From Hymenobacter sp. GOD-10R (GTDB lineage Bacteria > Bacteroidota > Bacteroidia > Cytophagales > Hymenobacteraceae), in NCBI RefSeq assembly GCF_035609205.1, contig NZ_CP141187.1, positions 93,978 to 157,977 on the forward strand: 64,000 nt of DNA. Direction: 5' to 3'. Below are positions 35,607 through 44,771 of the stretch, in pieces (the stretch's first letter is position 1; every line of letters begins with the position of its first letter). A program made the translations under genes and the position numbers. The notes under the pieces are model-generated. The model was not told where the DNA came from. It saw nothing but the letters and a program-made list of their open reading frames with translations, and did no database searches.

Positions 35607-36353
35607 ATGAAAAAATATCTTAGTATAGTAAATATATTTATATTATGTATTTTATTTCTTTCAATAAGTTTAGGAATATACTTTTGGCATTTTAATAGTA
35701 AATTTTCCACACAAGCTAATTTTGGTGCGTTTGGAGATTATATAAATCCATTTTTAACATTTATCAGCATTGTACTATTGTTTTATATTTCTAATATAGC
35801 AAATGAAATCTCCACAAGAACAAATGAGATAACACAAGCATTTAATAAAATACAGCTACAACCATTGTTGTTCCTAAGTAAGAAAATGACTGAGACTACT
35901 ATCAATCAAGACGATCAACAAATCTGGATTATTCAAAATGGTTATGACGCACCTGCAATCAATATACTAGTACGCATATGCCTTGATAGTGATGGTAATA
36001 ATTTTACGAAATGGGTTAATTGCTTTTCAATATCAAGAGATAAAGAAAGAGAAATAGCATGGATACAATGGGCAGAAACCATTGAAATAATTTGGACAAA
36101 CTTATCAAACAAAAAATTTTTCGGCATTACATATAAAGACTGGGTCGGCACAATAAACAACGATATCAGTGAATCCTATTACAGTTTTGCTTTTAATGAT
36201 TCTAAACCTGATAAATCTAAAAGTCACATCATAAGAGTCAATAATATTATTTCGAATGATTTCTTTATCAACGTTTCTAAAAATCCTTTACTTGGTAAAA
36301 GCAAAGAAGAGTATGAAAAATACTTAGTTCGCATAGGATTGTTGAGAGAATGA
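35607..36353 (+). CDS. Two-helix membrane protein of unknown function
   Basis: 248-aa protein. An N-terminal membrane helix (IVNIFILCILFLSISLGIYF), a short loop (FGAFGDYINPFLTF) and a second helix (ISIVLLFYISNIA) are followed by a coiled-coil start (STRTNEITQAFNKIQ) and a soluble C-terminal domain of about 150 residues. ATG 35607 lies 30 bp after the glycosyltransferase frame and is used; the frame opens earlier inside that gene. Membrane proteins of this shape are frequent in phage-defence and stress loci. No direct homology was recognised. Strongly AT-rich. Confidence 0.65.
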   Translation: MKKYLSIVNIFILCILFLSISLGIYFWHFNSKFSTQANFGAFGDYINPFLTFISIVLLFYISNIANEISTRTNEITQAFNKIQLQPLLFLSKKMTETTINQDDQQIWIIQNGYDAPAINILVRICLDSDGNNFTKWVNCFSISRDKEREIAWIQWAETIEIIWTNLSNKKFFGITYKDWVGTINNDISESYYSFAFNDSKPDKSKSHIIRVNNIISNDFFINVSKNPLLGKSKEEYEKYLVRIGLLRE

Positions 36354-37042
36354 TCGTCATTGTTAATAAGATAGTATTGACAAGCACTACTTGGATCATT
36401 ATCTGTAGCTTAGTACCTAAGAGTTTTTAATGCATTTAAACGAAAGGCATTAGCCTATTAGCCTACTATGCTCAGTAAATACCGAGTGTAATGAAGAGCT
36501 GGCATGGTAGCTACATATAGCAAGGTTGTTTACTTTCCTAGTTTATAATGATGTTAAGAGATTATCCCGATCTCTTAACATCTTCTATATTCATATAAGC
36601 TAAATATTTAACAGGGTAGGATTTTATGACTGTTTATTAATATTTTTGTTATTCACTCGTTTAATATAACGAGCGGAAAAGATGAATAAATAATTATTTT
36701 TGTATTCTCATTACAACCGAGCATACGTTATTTTAAGGCAGAAATAAAGTAACCATTTTAGTTAGGTTATAATTATCCTTCATGTTAATATATTTTTGCT
36801 TTTACCGTTAGTAGATTTTGCAAATTGGGTCGGCTTGAGCACAGGATAAAGTTTGTTGAACGACAAAATAGGTTGCTGGATGTAAAAGATACTAGTTAAG
36901 CGTAGTGAATGTAAGACATTCGACGTATTTTTTTTAATACCAATGGATTTTCTTATATAAGAAGCATACAAGTGAAGTCAAGAGCCAACTTCGGTGTAAA
37001 TAAATATAAATTTCCCACAAATAAGTAGATTTATAAATTGTC
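36354..37042. other. AT-rich non-coding stretch with a hairpin
   Basis: No plausible gene of normal size. A hairpin at 36550-36582 (arms GATGTTAAGAGA and TCTCTTAACATC, loop of 9) could end transcription from the membrane protein gene 200 bp upstream, although the U-tract is weak. Confidence 0.45.
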
Positions 37043-37600
37043 CTATCTTTTCCAGATTTCACTAGACCACATATTAGTTGTATCGCTTAGTTTATCGTAA
37101 ATTCCTTTGGTTATCCTTGTCGGATATTGTGGAGATAACGCTGCCATTTTTGCTGCATGGTTGGCTGCTTTACCTACCCACATTAAATCATTTGATCCTC
37201 TTATTCCTGTTGTTGCTACTAACAGTTTACAGGTATCGATTCCTACTACTTGTTTAATTTCGTAGGTAGTTGATTTATAAAAGCTATTTAGTTCAGGGTT
37301 AACAATTTGACTTACGGCTAGGTGAGCGCGTGTAATCCATCCCATTGTTTTCAAAAGGAGCGACAGAGAAAAACAGGCTTTGATAGTGTTTGTAGACTTC
37401 TACGCTATGCCGCAAAAAGCCGATGTAGTGACAATAATGGAGTGATCGCAGAAACCGATGAACTCCGGCGTAATACTAAGCTGATACTCCGCGTAGATCA
37501 TTTCTAGTGGCCATATTCTGACTAGTCCCTGCGTACAATCAGTATCTCGGAAACCACCCACTAAGGCATAAAGGCATTTGAAATCGGCTGAGAACTGCAA
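37043..37600 (-). pseudogene. Remnant of a class III nucleotide cyclase
   Basis: The downstream part (37043-37354) reads YEIKQVVGIDTCKLLVATTG, then IRGSNDLMWVGKAANHAAKM and ALSPQYPTRITKGIYDKL. This matches the second half of class III adenylate/guanylate cyclase domains, including those of anti-phage Pycsar systems. The same frame continues upstream through a TAG at 37400-37402 to 37600, but the expected first metal-binding region and a start are missing. It is therefore probably dead. The gene faces the two-helix membrane protein across 690 bp; whether they formed a cyclase/effector pair is only a guess. Confidence 0.5.
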
Positions 37601-37871
37601 TTGTAGCCTCGTCTAAGCGTCTGTCTAATTTGGCTCCGCCACGCACCTTGTTCCACCCCTCTCCTACATTCTCCCGCTCCGGACGTATAAGTTACATGCT
37701 AAGAACGCTGGTTCTACAGCTGTAACGACGTTAGCTAGTGCTTCTACAAGAAGCTGTCAAGCCTTTTGCTATCTTTGATTCCTTATACTAAAACAAGTTG
37801 TAATCTGCGTATGATGCTGTTCAAACTTATTTTTATTTATCTCCCTAGTTAATCTTACACTCTACCTATAC

Positions 37872-38201
37872 TTGCTCAGAAGGCAGAAAAATCAACGGCC
37901 TTGGGTAGATAAGCGACTCCTTTATAGCTGTTTTGCCCTTGCTACCCTGCTCTGTTTTCTCCAGCCAGCTCTTTTTACGCAAACCAGCAAACAAGTCCTT
38001 CCACTGAGTTTTGTAGTACTGTTGGCAATCATGACCTCTTCTTTCTTTATCAGTAGAATGCAGATGGATTATTCCACAAGCCACCGCTACGAGTCAAAGA
38101 TGAAGGCGATTGTCATGGTTATTACACGCGAAATATTCTTGCTGATGACGACCATGTCACAAGTAGCGTTTCTGTTAAAGTATGTGCCTGCTGTTGCGTA
38201 G
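37872..38201 (+). CDS. Possible small membrane protein, 109 aa
   Basis: Frame with TTG start and three hydrophobic stretches (LLYSCFALATLLCFLQPALF, LPLSFVVLLAIMTSSFF and a C-terminal one). TATCTTTG at 37770-37777 fits the Bacteroidota -7 consensus and could belong to a promoter, but no clear -33 box was found at the right spacing. No family recognised; coding status uncertain. Confidence 0.3.
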   Translation: MLRRQKNQRPWVDKRLLYSCFALATLLCFLQPALFTQTSKQVLPLSFVVLLAIMTSSFFISRMQMDYSTSHRYESKMKAIVMVITREIFLLMTTMSQVAFLLKYVPAVA

Positions 38202-38328
38202 AGTAGTAGCGGGGAATGCAGTTAATTGAAAGGGAGCACTGCCTAGAAACTCTTCAGCCGGTGAACGTCCAGCACATTAGAAGACCCATCGCGTTTACGC
38301 CCCCTATTGAACACGATCTTACAAGAGG

Positions 38329-39291
38329 CTACAACCCGAGCTTTTGGGCCGCATTATGCTGGCGCACATTGTCCAGGCGGGTATAGCGGCGAATCATCTC
38401 GCTGGTTTTGTGTTTGGTCTGGTTCATGACCTCCGAGTCATCCGCCCCGGCCAGTTTGGCAATAGTCACGAAAGAAGCCCGCAGCGAGTGTGCCGTGAAC
38501 TTGGCACCTAAGTAGCGTTGCACAATTAAATTGACGTGCTTATCAGTCAGGCGCCGGTCCGTGAGGTGACTGTTTTTGCGCAAGGACACGAGCAAGGGTC
38601 CCTGCGACCGGCCGAGCGTTTTCAGCCAGCTTTGCAGCGATCGAATGGGGCAGAGCGGTAACTCCGGCGAGTAGAAGATGGCTTTCTCCTCGTTTTCGCC
38701 GAGTTGGTTGGTCTTGCTCCTTTTCAAGTCCACGAGCAATCCTTCCTCGGCGAAGCTCAAGTCCTCGATGTTGAGGGCCGAGAGCTCGGAGCGGCGGAAT
38801 GCCCCCGAGAAGCCGAGTAGCAATAGCACTTTGTCTCGTTGACCGGCGACCGTTTGCGCATCGATTCCTTTGACAATGCGCTTGAAGGCCGCTAGTGTAA
38901 AAGCGGGGGCTTGCTTCTGCCGCACGCCCTTGACCCGGCTGATGCCTTCCAACAGGATCTTAAACTTCTTGTCATCAGTAGGTGAGTCGAGTCCACGCAA
39001 GGCATGGGCCTTGCTCACGGCGGCGCAGTGGCGTTGAATGGTCGCGACCTTTTTGCCGGTCTGAGCTAAATGCGTGACAAAGCCTGCCAAAGTATCCACC
39101 GAAGCAGGTAGCGGCTCGAGCTCGTGCGCCGTGCACCAGGCCCCGAAGCGCTTCAGGTCGCCGGCGTAGGCCTTGGCCGTGTTGGCGGCCCCGGACAAAC
39201 CTGCTTCCACGTAGCGGGCGGTGTGCTCGGCGAGCGCAGACAAAGAAGGGAGCGCGGGTGATGTGGGGGTAACTTCGGAAGAGGACGCCAT
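38329..39291 (-). CDS. Tyrosine recombinase/site-specific integrase
   Basis: 320-aa recombinase that looks intact. The N-terminal SAM-like domain (LAGFVTHLAQTGKKVATIQR) is followed by a catalytic domain with Arg in GAFRRSELSALNIEDL, His-x-x-Arg in FTAHSLRASFVTIAKLAG, and the nucleophilic Tyr in KTSEMIRRYTRLD. ATG 39291 follows better spacing than the one 14 codons upstream. It is of the type carried by Bacteroidota plasmids and could resolve replicon multimers. It lies at the edge of the AT-rich replicon core and is itself GC-rich. It contrasts with the inactivated integrase at 31079-32365. Confidence 0.9.
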   Translation of the reverse strand: MASSSEVTPTSPALPSLSALAEHTARYVEAGLSGAANTAKAYAGDLKRFGAWCTAHELEPLPASVDTLAGFVTHLAQTGKKVATIQRHCAAVSKAHALRGLDSPTDDKKFKILLEGISRVKGVRQKQAPAFTLAAFKRIVKGIDAQTVAGQRDKVLLLLGFSGAFRRSELSALNIEDLSFAEEGLLVDLKRSKTNQLGENEEKAIFYSPELPLCPIRSLQSWLKTLGRSQGPLLVSLRKNSHLTDRRLTDKHVNLIVQRYLGAKFTAHSLRASFVTIAKLAGADDSEVMNQTKHKTSEMIRRYTRLDNVRQHNAAQKLGL

Positions 39292-39453
39292 GTACCTATA
39301 TAAAGAAGGAGTAGCTGCAAAATGATCTCGCAAGGCGAAGGTAGCATAAGGTCCGATAAGTAAACATTATCAGCCCTTATCTTCACAGCCCAACTTTCAG
39401 AAAAACGTGGATTATACTTCGCACGTTGTAGCCCCTACTCTAGTAGTTATGCA

Positions 39454-40034
39454 ATGAACGTCACCTTACTCAGGAGCTTGTACAAGCTGGCGTATAACCA
39501 ACCTAACACGTGTATTACTTGGCTGTTGCCCCGAGTAGGGCAGTATCGACTACTGATCAGGCTAGAGCCCGGTAACAAGCAGTCAAAAATGAGTCGCCTC
39601 GTTATAGCTACACAATGCGCCGCAGGAAGCAGCCAACTTCAAGTGATTAGAGAGCATTTGTCGCTATTCATTCCTGCGCACAAATGCTCTCCGATATATG
39701 CAAATACCGGCAGGAACTAATCTTATTACTGGTAAACCGCTCAACACCATGGAGCGGCAAGTGATAGCCATTTCCGTCCTATCTGTTTCTGTGCACGCGA
39801 ACGTAATGAGCGGTTTAAGTCAGCACTTGATACCTGAGTAGGTGAAGGAAGTATTAGATCGATACAATATCAACAACGTGACATTTACATTATGTAGCTA
39901 CAGATCTCACTCCCGATCTGATCGCCACGGAAGAAACCGTCATCTTAACTAATTTGAAAACAAACGTGGGAGAAGGCAATGAATTTTATGGCTTTGAAGT
40001 AAATTCACATATACAAAATCCAAAAATAATTTGA
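39454..40034 (+). pseudogene. Degenerate gene of unknown family
   Basis: An 88-codon frame (39454-39720) gives way to protein-like sequence in another frame starting near 39677 (LRYMQIPAGTNLITGKPLNT), which reads on to a TAG at 39839-39841. After that the frame VKEVLDRYNINNVTFTLCSY continues, and after a further shift LTPDLIATEETVILTNLKTN runs to the stop at 40034. Each piece looks like real protein and they join into one chain of about 190 residues. I take it as a decayed gene with two shifts and an amber codon. Family not recognised. Confidence 0.35.
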
Positions 40035-40106
40035 ATAAAAGCAAGAAATAAAAATTACCATTAAAAAGGATTTTTCACATAACGTTTTAATAAACAGATA
40101 GTTACG

Positions 40107-40149
40107 TATGGCATTCTAGAAACTTGCGTTTATAGAATGCCATATTTTT
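40107..40149. terminator. Intrinsic terminator-like hairpin
   Basis: 12-bp perfect stem, 14-base loop, T-run on the plus strand. It is just after the decayed gene ending at 40034 and probably served it. Confidence 0.55.
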
Positions 40150-41278
40150 CATATGTTACTGAAAATGAGACATTTAATTAACTACTATTGTGTCATTACG
40201 ATGTGTATTAACACCCCCCTTCTGCTAAAAAGAAAAATAGTTAGCAGCAATGTTCTATTCTTACGAGGTGCCACTTATCAATAGCTATTTATAGCAGATT
40301 TTGATGACAGTAGAAGCTTTTATTCCGATGGATTTGTGGATATTAATTTAGTCAGATGACAAAGAAACAAGAATCCTATTAGGATATAATACTATTTTTT
40401 AAAATACAATTACAAGTGTGCATACTTAGTACCATCTGACTGAACCATCACGTATTGAGACCGCCAGTAGATATAATCGTCTTTTGAAGTAGTTTACAGT
40501 ATAGATTCACCATCATTTAGTAAAAGAACAAAGCCAGCTTTATCAGCACGATAGTACAATTTACAAAAGTTGTGCTCTCTCAGTTGTCACGTAAGTTTGG
40601 TCCGCTCTCTTCTACTTAGTGAAGTAAGGAATGCTGCTAGAGTTGAGATATAATTGTTATACAAAGTGCGACAACCAGAAAAATCCATGATCTCACGTAC
40701 GAAAATAAATACTTTGTTAAATTCAATATTTAGCATATTAACCAACATTAGTATCGGGTCGATAATAGCATTCAGCTATTTAGAGCAACGAGAAAATCAA
40801 TAGATAACTTCGGACGGCTTTAAGCTATTATAAGACTGTACTCTGTTCTCCATCATAGAAGCCTAGCTGTTCCTAATCTATCTCGCCCTCCCCTACCATA
40901 ATTATACGGCCATTTAGAAAACTACTTGATGTAGCCTTGCTTAATGAGATGATCTAAGTGAGAGTATACAGCATCAGAGGAACAAGATGTCGGTCGAAAC
41001 TCCGATCAGCTTAGTTCTGCGGCACATAATAATAGGAAGTGTTTGCATCTCGCACTACAGTAATTAGTGACTCTATTTACTTTAATATCTACCAATTCTC
41101 GGCCTTTATATCAAATGAACATAACATATTGGCCTCGAATGGTGACTTGTAGAATATTATACGTCTATAAAGCCCATGTACATATGCTAACCATCGTCCA
41201 TTTTGTGCACTATTGCTAACAGCATCTATCGAATTTTTTGTTATTTTTTAATATAATTCTTACACAAATGGCTCATAA

Positions 41279-41510
41279 TCAGGGTATATTGACCTACTTT
41301 TAACACCTTAAAATTGTTTCAATTTCACACTATCTTCCGCACCTTGTATTCATTTGCATTTACACTTAAACAATGTCTTCATCAGACTTATATTTCCACC
41401 CTTTTTATATACATTTTAAGGTTATATTTACAACCCAAATCTTAACCTTGTTATAGGTTGTAACAAGCAACTAAATCCAGGTTTCTATTTGCACCCATAT
41501 TTACACCTAA
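41279..41510. promoter_or_regulatory. Repeats upstream of parA, possible partition site or operator
   Basis: Motifs TTTAACACCTTAA (about 41300), ATTTACACTTAA (41358) and ATTTACACCTAA (41499) recur, and related GGTGTGAATTAAGGTGT lies downstream of the partition genes (42512-42530). GCACCCATATTT occurs at 41491-41502 and again, identical, at 42489-42500. Repeats around par operons commonly bind the RHH protein. Not proven here. Confidence 0.4.
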
Positions 41511-41522
41511 ATTTCATTACAT

Positions 41523-42164
41523 ATGGTCATTACTGTAGGTGGTATAAAAGGAGGGACTGGCAAGTCTACTATCTCAACTAATCTGGCAGTATGGTTGTCC
41601 CGACAAGGTCATGATGTATTGCTTGTGGACGCCGATGAGCAGGAGAGTTCCTCCGATTTTACAGCTTGGCGTGGAGAAACGCGCCAGGGAGAACTAGGTT
41701 ATACGCTAGTACAACTTACCGGTGCGTTGGTGCGACGCCAAGTGGAACTACTTAAGCCCAAGTACAGCCACATCATTATTGATACTGGTGGACGTGATAC
41801 CTCTAGTCAACGAGCAGCCTTGTTTGTCTCTGATCGGTATCTGCTGCCATTTGCGCCGCGCTCTTACGAAATATGGACGTTATCTAAGGTGCTAACCTTA
41901 CTCTCGGAAGTGCAAGAAGTGCGCACAATCCCTTTACAAACTTATTCTTTCCTGAACAAAGCGGATACTAGAGGGATAGACAATGCAGAAGCGATGGAGG
42001 TACTGCGCGAGAATGAAGAGTTGAACTTTGTTGATTTTCCTATTGTGAACCGCAAGGCTTTCGCCACAGCAGCTAGCAAAGGCCTTTCCGTTTTTGAGTC
42101 TACACCAGTGGATGAAAAGGCAGTAGCAGAGCTAGAAGTATTGTTTCGTCACATTACACAGTAA
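41523..42164 (+). CDS. parA: ParA family partition ATPase
   Basis: 213-aa small ParA (type Ib size). Deviant Walker A KGGTGKST at residues 9-16, Walker A' LLVDADEQ at about 36-43, and HIIIDTGGRD at about 80. It uses ATP-driven binding to nucleoid DNA to move plasmid copies apart. It lacks the N-terminal DNA-binding domain of larger ParA proteins, so control of expression must come from its partner, whose gene begins 2 bases after the stop. The pairing of a short ParA with an RHH protein is typical of low-copy plasmids. Confidence 0.93.
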   Translation: MVITVGGIKGGTGKSTISTNLAVWLSRQGHDVLLVDADEQESSSDFTAWRGETRQGELGYTLVQLTGALVRRQVELLKPKYSHIIIDTGGRDTSSQRAALFVSDRYLLPFAPRSYEIWTLSKVLTLLSEVQEVRTIPLQTYSFLNKADTRGIDNAEAMEVLRENEELNFVDFPIVNRKAFATAASKGLSVFESTPVDEKAVAELEVLFRHITQ

Positions 42165-42165
42165 C

Positions 42166-42489
42166 ATGGCTATCTCAAAACCACCTGTAAAGAAGCCCGT
42201 TGGTAATACACTACCTGCGGCTACTCCCGACGAAAAGAAAATAGAGGCAGTCATCAATCGAGGAAGTACTAGCGTCAGCCCTGACTCAGCCTCTATACAG
42301 GAGTCGGAACCCGAGCGAATTAAGAACTTCAACATTCGTATCACTTCCAGTATGCTCCAGGAAATAGATGCGTTACGGGCAAAACGGCCACGTAAGCCAA
42401 CTAGTCCTAAGCTAGGTATATCAACTCAAGACTGGTTGCTAGAGGCTGTACAGGAAAAACTCCAACGCGAGAAAAAGAAATATAAATAG
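42166..42489 (+). CDS. ParG/ParB-like ribbon-helix-helix partition protein
   Basis: 107-aa protein. The first 55 residues are flexible and polar; then a ribbon-helix-helix is suggested by NFNIRITSSMLQEIDALRAK followed by a helix (ISTQDWLLEAVQEKLQREKK). A mobile tail before an RHH is the organisation of ParG-type centromere-binding proteins that also stimulate ParA. ATG is 2 bp after parA. It probably binds repeated sites around the operon and represses it. The identity is deduced from the position and the RHH pattern. Confidence 0.75.
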   Translation: MAISKPPVKKPVGNTLPAATPDEKKIEAVINRGSTSVSPDSASIQESEPERIKNFNIRITSSMLQEIDALRAKRPRKPTSPKLGISTQDWLLEAVQEKLQREKKKYK

Positions 42490-42552
42490 CACCCATATTT
42501 TTACCTTGATTTAGGTGTGAATTAAGGTGTAATAATTATCTAAAACAACACT

Positions 42553-42608
42553 ATATTAGGCACCAATGAATAGGTGCATATATGCACCTATTCATTGGTG
42601 CCTAATAT
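42553..42608. repeat. Perfect 56-bp palindrome between par and rep genes
   Basis: Two exactly complementary 28-base arms without a loop, centred on TGCATATATGCA and containing AGGCACCAATGAATAGGTGC. It is about 65 bp after the partition operon and 260 bp from the end of rep. A T-run (ATTTTTTT-like) follows on the plus strand. It may end both transcripts or be a recombination or partition site. Confidence 0.75.
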
Positions 42609-42871
42609 TTTTTACATGTTTATAAATCAGAATCTTATGGTCTAAAGTATGCTTAATATGTATCACTTGCTGCTATATCAGTTAATAATAAGTAGAACAA
42701 TTTTACAATCAAAAATAAAGAGAGATTACACCTTAACTAAACAAGTAAGTGCTGGTCTCTAATTTCGGCAATTAGAGCTGCTTCGTTATCAATAGATATC
42801 AAATATGATTACGGCAAGTAAGGCCAGACCATGCACAACTAGCCACAGCCGGCAAGTAGGAGGGAGGTAGC

Positions 42872-44164
42872 TTATTGCGCTTCGCGTACAACGTACTTCT
42901 TACCAGCGTCCTCTATCAACCGAAAACCTTTGGACAGATACTTACGCTCTAAGAACTCGGAAAACGTTTCTGCTGATCGCTTGATCTTTTGTTCCTCTTG
43001 GTAAAAACCTTCTATCTCCCAATAGTGAAAAACAACCTTAGGACGGACTTTGGTACTACTAACCGGTATAGGGATTTTCACAGGAGTAGCAGGCAACGCT
43101 TGATTAAGATAATCGGGTAGCATATGTTTCTCGATTATCCCTTTATACAAGTAATCTTTCGCCGATTTCTTGATCTTACCTAGAGCTTGCTGCTTCTCCG
43201 TGATGCGCAGTACATAGAATAGATATCCTTCATCATATTCCTGAGCAGCGAGTTGCGCGCGAATTATTGGCAAGCTTGCTTTTCCCACACCAGCTCGCAG
43301 TAGCTCTCCCTCCCAAGTGGAAGATACCTGTACTTCAGAGGTTGTTTCGGTAGCAGCCTCACTCCCTCGTGTTACCAGTTGAAAATGGAATGTAATGCTC
43401 ACTGGTGCTCCTCGTTCCCGGTTTACACGGTAGGTAAATGGTAAGTCCGTTTCCGAACAAGCCTGCTGGGCCTTTTGCAAAACCTTACTATTAAAATTAT
43501 TGAAGCGCCCTTCGTACTCGCCCTTCGTCATGCCTAGCATGAACTTGAGCTTATCTAAGTCGATGGTGCGTTCATTGCGGCCAAAATTTACCCACTCCAT
43601 ACACCACCAATAGATGCGGTGTCCATAGGGATTTTTGATCTTACGTACCTGATTTAGACGTGCAGAGGTGAAGTTGCCATTTGTTTTTAGGCGTAGTAAG
43701 TAAGGAACAATTAAGGGATTGAAGCAAGCAATGACCCCACCAGCTTGCGTATCATAATAAACGCGAGCCATGAGTGGGATTACCTCATAATCCGGATTCT
43801 TACGTCGTTTAAGCTTACCTCCTTCTTCTACCAAGCGTTCGATTTTTAGCATCTGCGCGCCAATTGAGTCAACCATACGGCGTACCTCTTGGTAGATCGC
43901 ACCTCCGCTACGCTCAGGAATAAGCTCTCGCGTGTGCACAAAGTGATACTGAAAGGACTCATCATCTGGACGAATACGAGCTAACAAGCTCACGAACAAC
44001 CGCATCTCTAGTGTAATCAGGTTGAAGGAAGCATTGATCAACGCATTATGCTGCTTGATAAAAGTCTCTGGGTCAACATTCATGGTTACTACTGCTACCT
44101 CTGACTCAGAAGCTTGAGCTCCAGATAAGGTTGATTTGGTAGCAGATTGTGATGCTTCATTCAT
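42872..44164 (-). CDS. rep: Rep_3 family replication initiator protein
   Basis: 430-aa plasmid initiator. Two winged-helix domains of the Rep_3/RepB superfamily cover about residues 30-280: IKQHNALINASFNLITLEMR at the start, PYGHRIYWWCMEWVNFGR in the middle and LDKLKFMLGMTKGEYEGRFN in the second. The C-terminal 150 residues form an extra region (YLFYVLRITEKQQALGKIKK). It binds iterons to open the origin. Eleven iterons (44172-44771) lie directly upstream, so rep probably controls itself. This gene defines the window as a plasmid-type replicon. Confidence 0.92.
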   Translation of the reverse strand: MNEASQSATKSTLSGAQASESEVAVVTMNVDPETFIKQHNALINASFNLITLEMRLFVSLLARIRPDDESFQYHFVHTRELIPERSGGAIYQEVRRMVDSIGAQMLKIERLVEEGGKLKRRKNPDYEVIPLMARVYYDTQAGGVIACFNPLIVPYLLRLKTNGNFTSARLNQVRKIKNPYGHRIYWWCMEWVNFGRNERTIDLDKLKFMLGMTKGEYEGRFNNFNSKVLQKAQQACSETDLPFTYRVNRERGAPVSITFHFQLVTRGSEAATETTSEVQVSSTWEGELLRAGVGKASLPIIRAQLAAQEYDEGYLFYVLRITEKQQALGKIKKSAKDYLYKGIIEKHMLPDYLNQALPATPVKIPIPVSSTKVRPKVVFHYWEIEGFYQEEQKIKRSAETFSEFLERKYLSKGFRLIEDAGKKYVVREAQ

Positions 44165-44171
44165 AAGGGGC

Positions 44172-44396
44172 AGGGTGTTTTGGTAGCAGTTACTTCTTTC
44201 TGAGGATGTCCTGGTAGCAGCACTAGGTTATATTAGTAGCACCTTTAGGTTGCTTTGGTAGCATCTTTAGGTCGTTTCAGTAGCAATTGTCTATTGTAAG
44301 GCTTTGAATTTCAGATATTTAGGCCATCTCTAACTATATAAGATAGTATAAGGGAAAAAGACTAGTCTGATTTATAGATAGGGTTGTTTTGGTAGC
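44172..44396 (-). repeat. Iteron array I (rep-proximal), 22-bp period
   Basis: Copies of AGGTTGTTTTGGTAGC-like 16-mers start at 44172, 44203, 44225, 44247, 44269 and 44381. Four of them (44203-44284) are exactly 22 bp apart, which puts them on one face of DNA. They precede the rep start and are probably both origin and autoregulatory sites. Confidence 0.88.
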
Positions 44397-44561
44397 ACTC
44401 TATCTAAGCTTTTGAAGGTACAAAAAAGCACAAACACAGTTAAATACATTATGCTTTTTTGTACTTGATTGCGTTGTTACTCAATATTTTGTGCTGTTTT
44501 ATTAAAGTTACCAAACAAAAAGCTTTTTAAAACACAGAAAGAGAGAATATGGAAGGGGGGT
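44397..44561. other. AT-rich origin core with inverted repeat
   Basis: Strongly AT-rich segment between the two oppositely oriented iteron arrays. It carries an inverted repeat GTACAAAAAAGCA (44418-44430) and TGCTTTTTTGTAC (44452-44464). This is the natural place for strand opening. No DnaA box was checked for systematically. Confidence 0.6.
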
Positions 44562-44771
44562 GCTACCAGAACAACCTCGTTTCAACAAAGGAGCTAGTAT
44601 ATAACTGCTACTAAAACAACCTTTGCTGACAAGAAAAATGTCACCTAAATAATCCGAATAGGCAGGTTGCTACCGAAACAACCTTTATATCTCTTGCTCT
44701 CTTACTGCTACCAAAACAACCTCCTAACTAGTAGCCTATACGTAACAAGAAAACTGCTACTAAAACAACCT
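44562..44771 (+). repeat. Iteron array II (inverted orientation)
   Basis: GCTACYAAAACAACCT or close variants start at 44562, 44607, 44669, 44707 and 44756. They are the reverse complement of array I, with irregular spacing of 38-62 bp. They probably bind Rep and act in copy control by pairing (handcuffing) with array I. Confidence 0.85.

Larger units (their letters stand above)
40035..41522. other. 1.5-kb AT-rich region without a convincing gene
   Basis: A hairpin at 40107-40144 (arms TATGGCATTCTA/TAGAATGCCATA, 14-base loop, then TTTTT) is a good terminator form. A 38-codon frame at 40687-40803 would make a small hydrophobic peptide (ILTNISIGSIIAFSYLE). Minus-strand bits near 40850-41000 look like worn coding. 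The last 250 bp before parA contain TTAACACC/TTTACACC repeats. Confidence 0.5.

Noticed and set aside
35607..37600. A working Pycsar defence system
   Set aside because: The cyclase lacks a start and its N-terminal metal site and is broken by TAG; the membrane protein is on the other strand.
31079..40034. Stop-codon reassignment of TAG
   Set aside because: TAG is also used as the normal end of intact genes such as the serine recombinase and the RHH protein; frameshifts in the same island point to decay instead.
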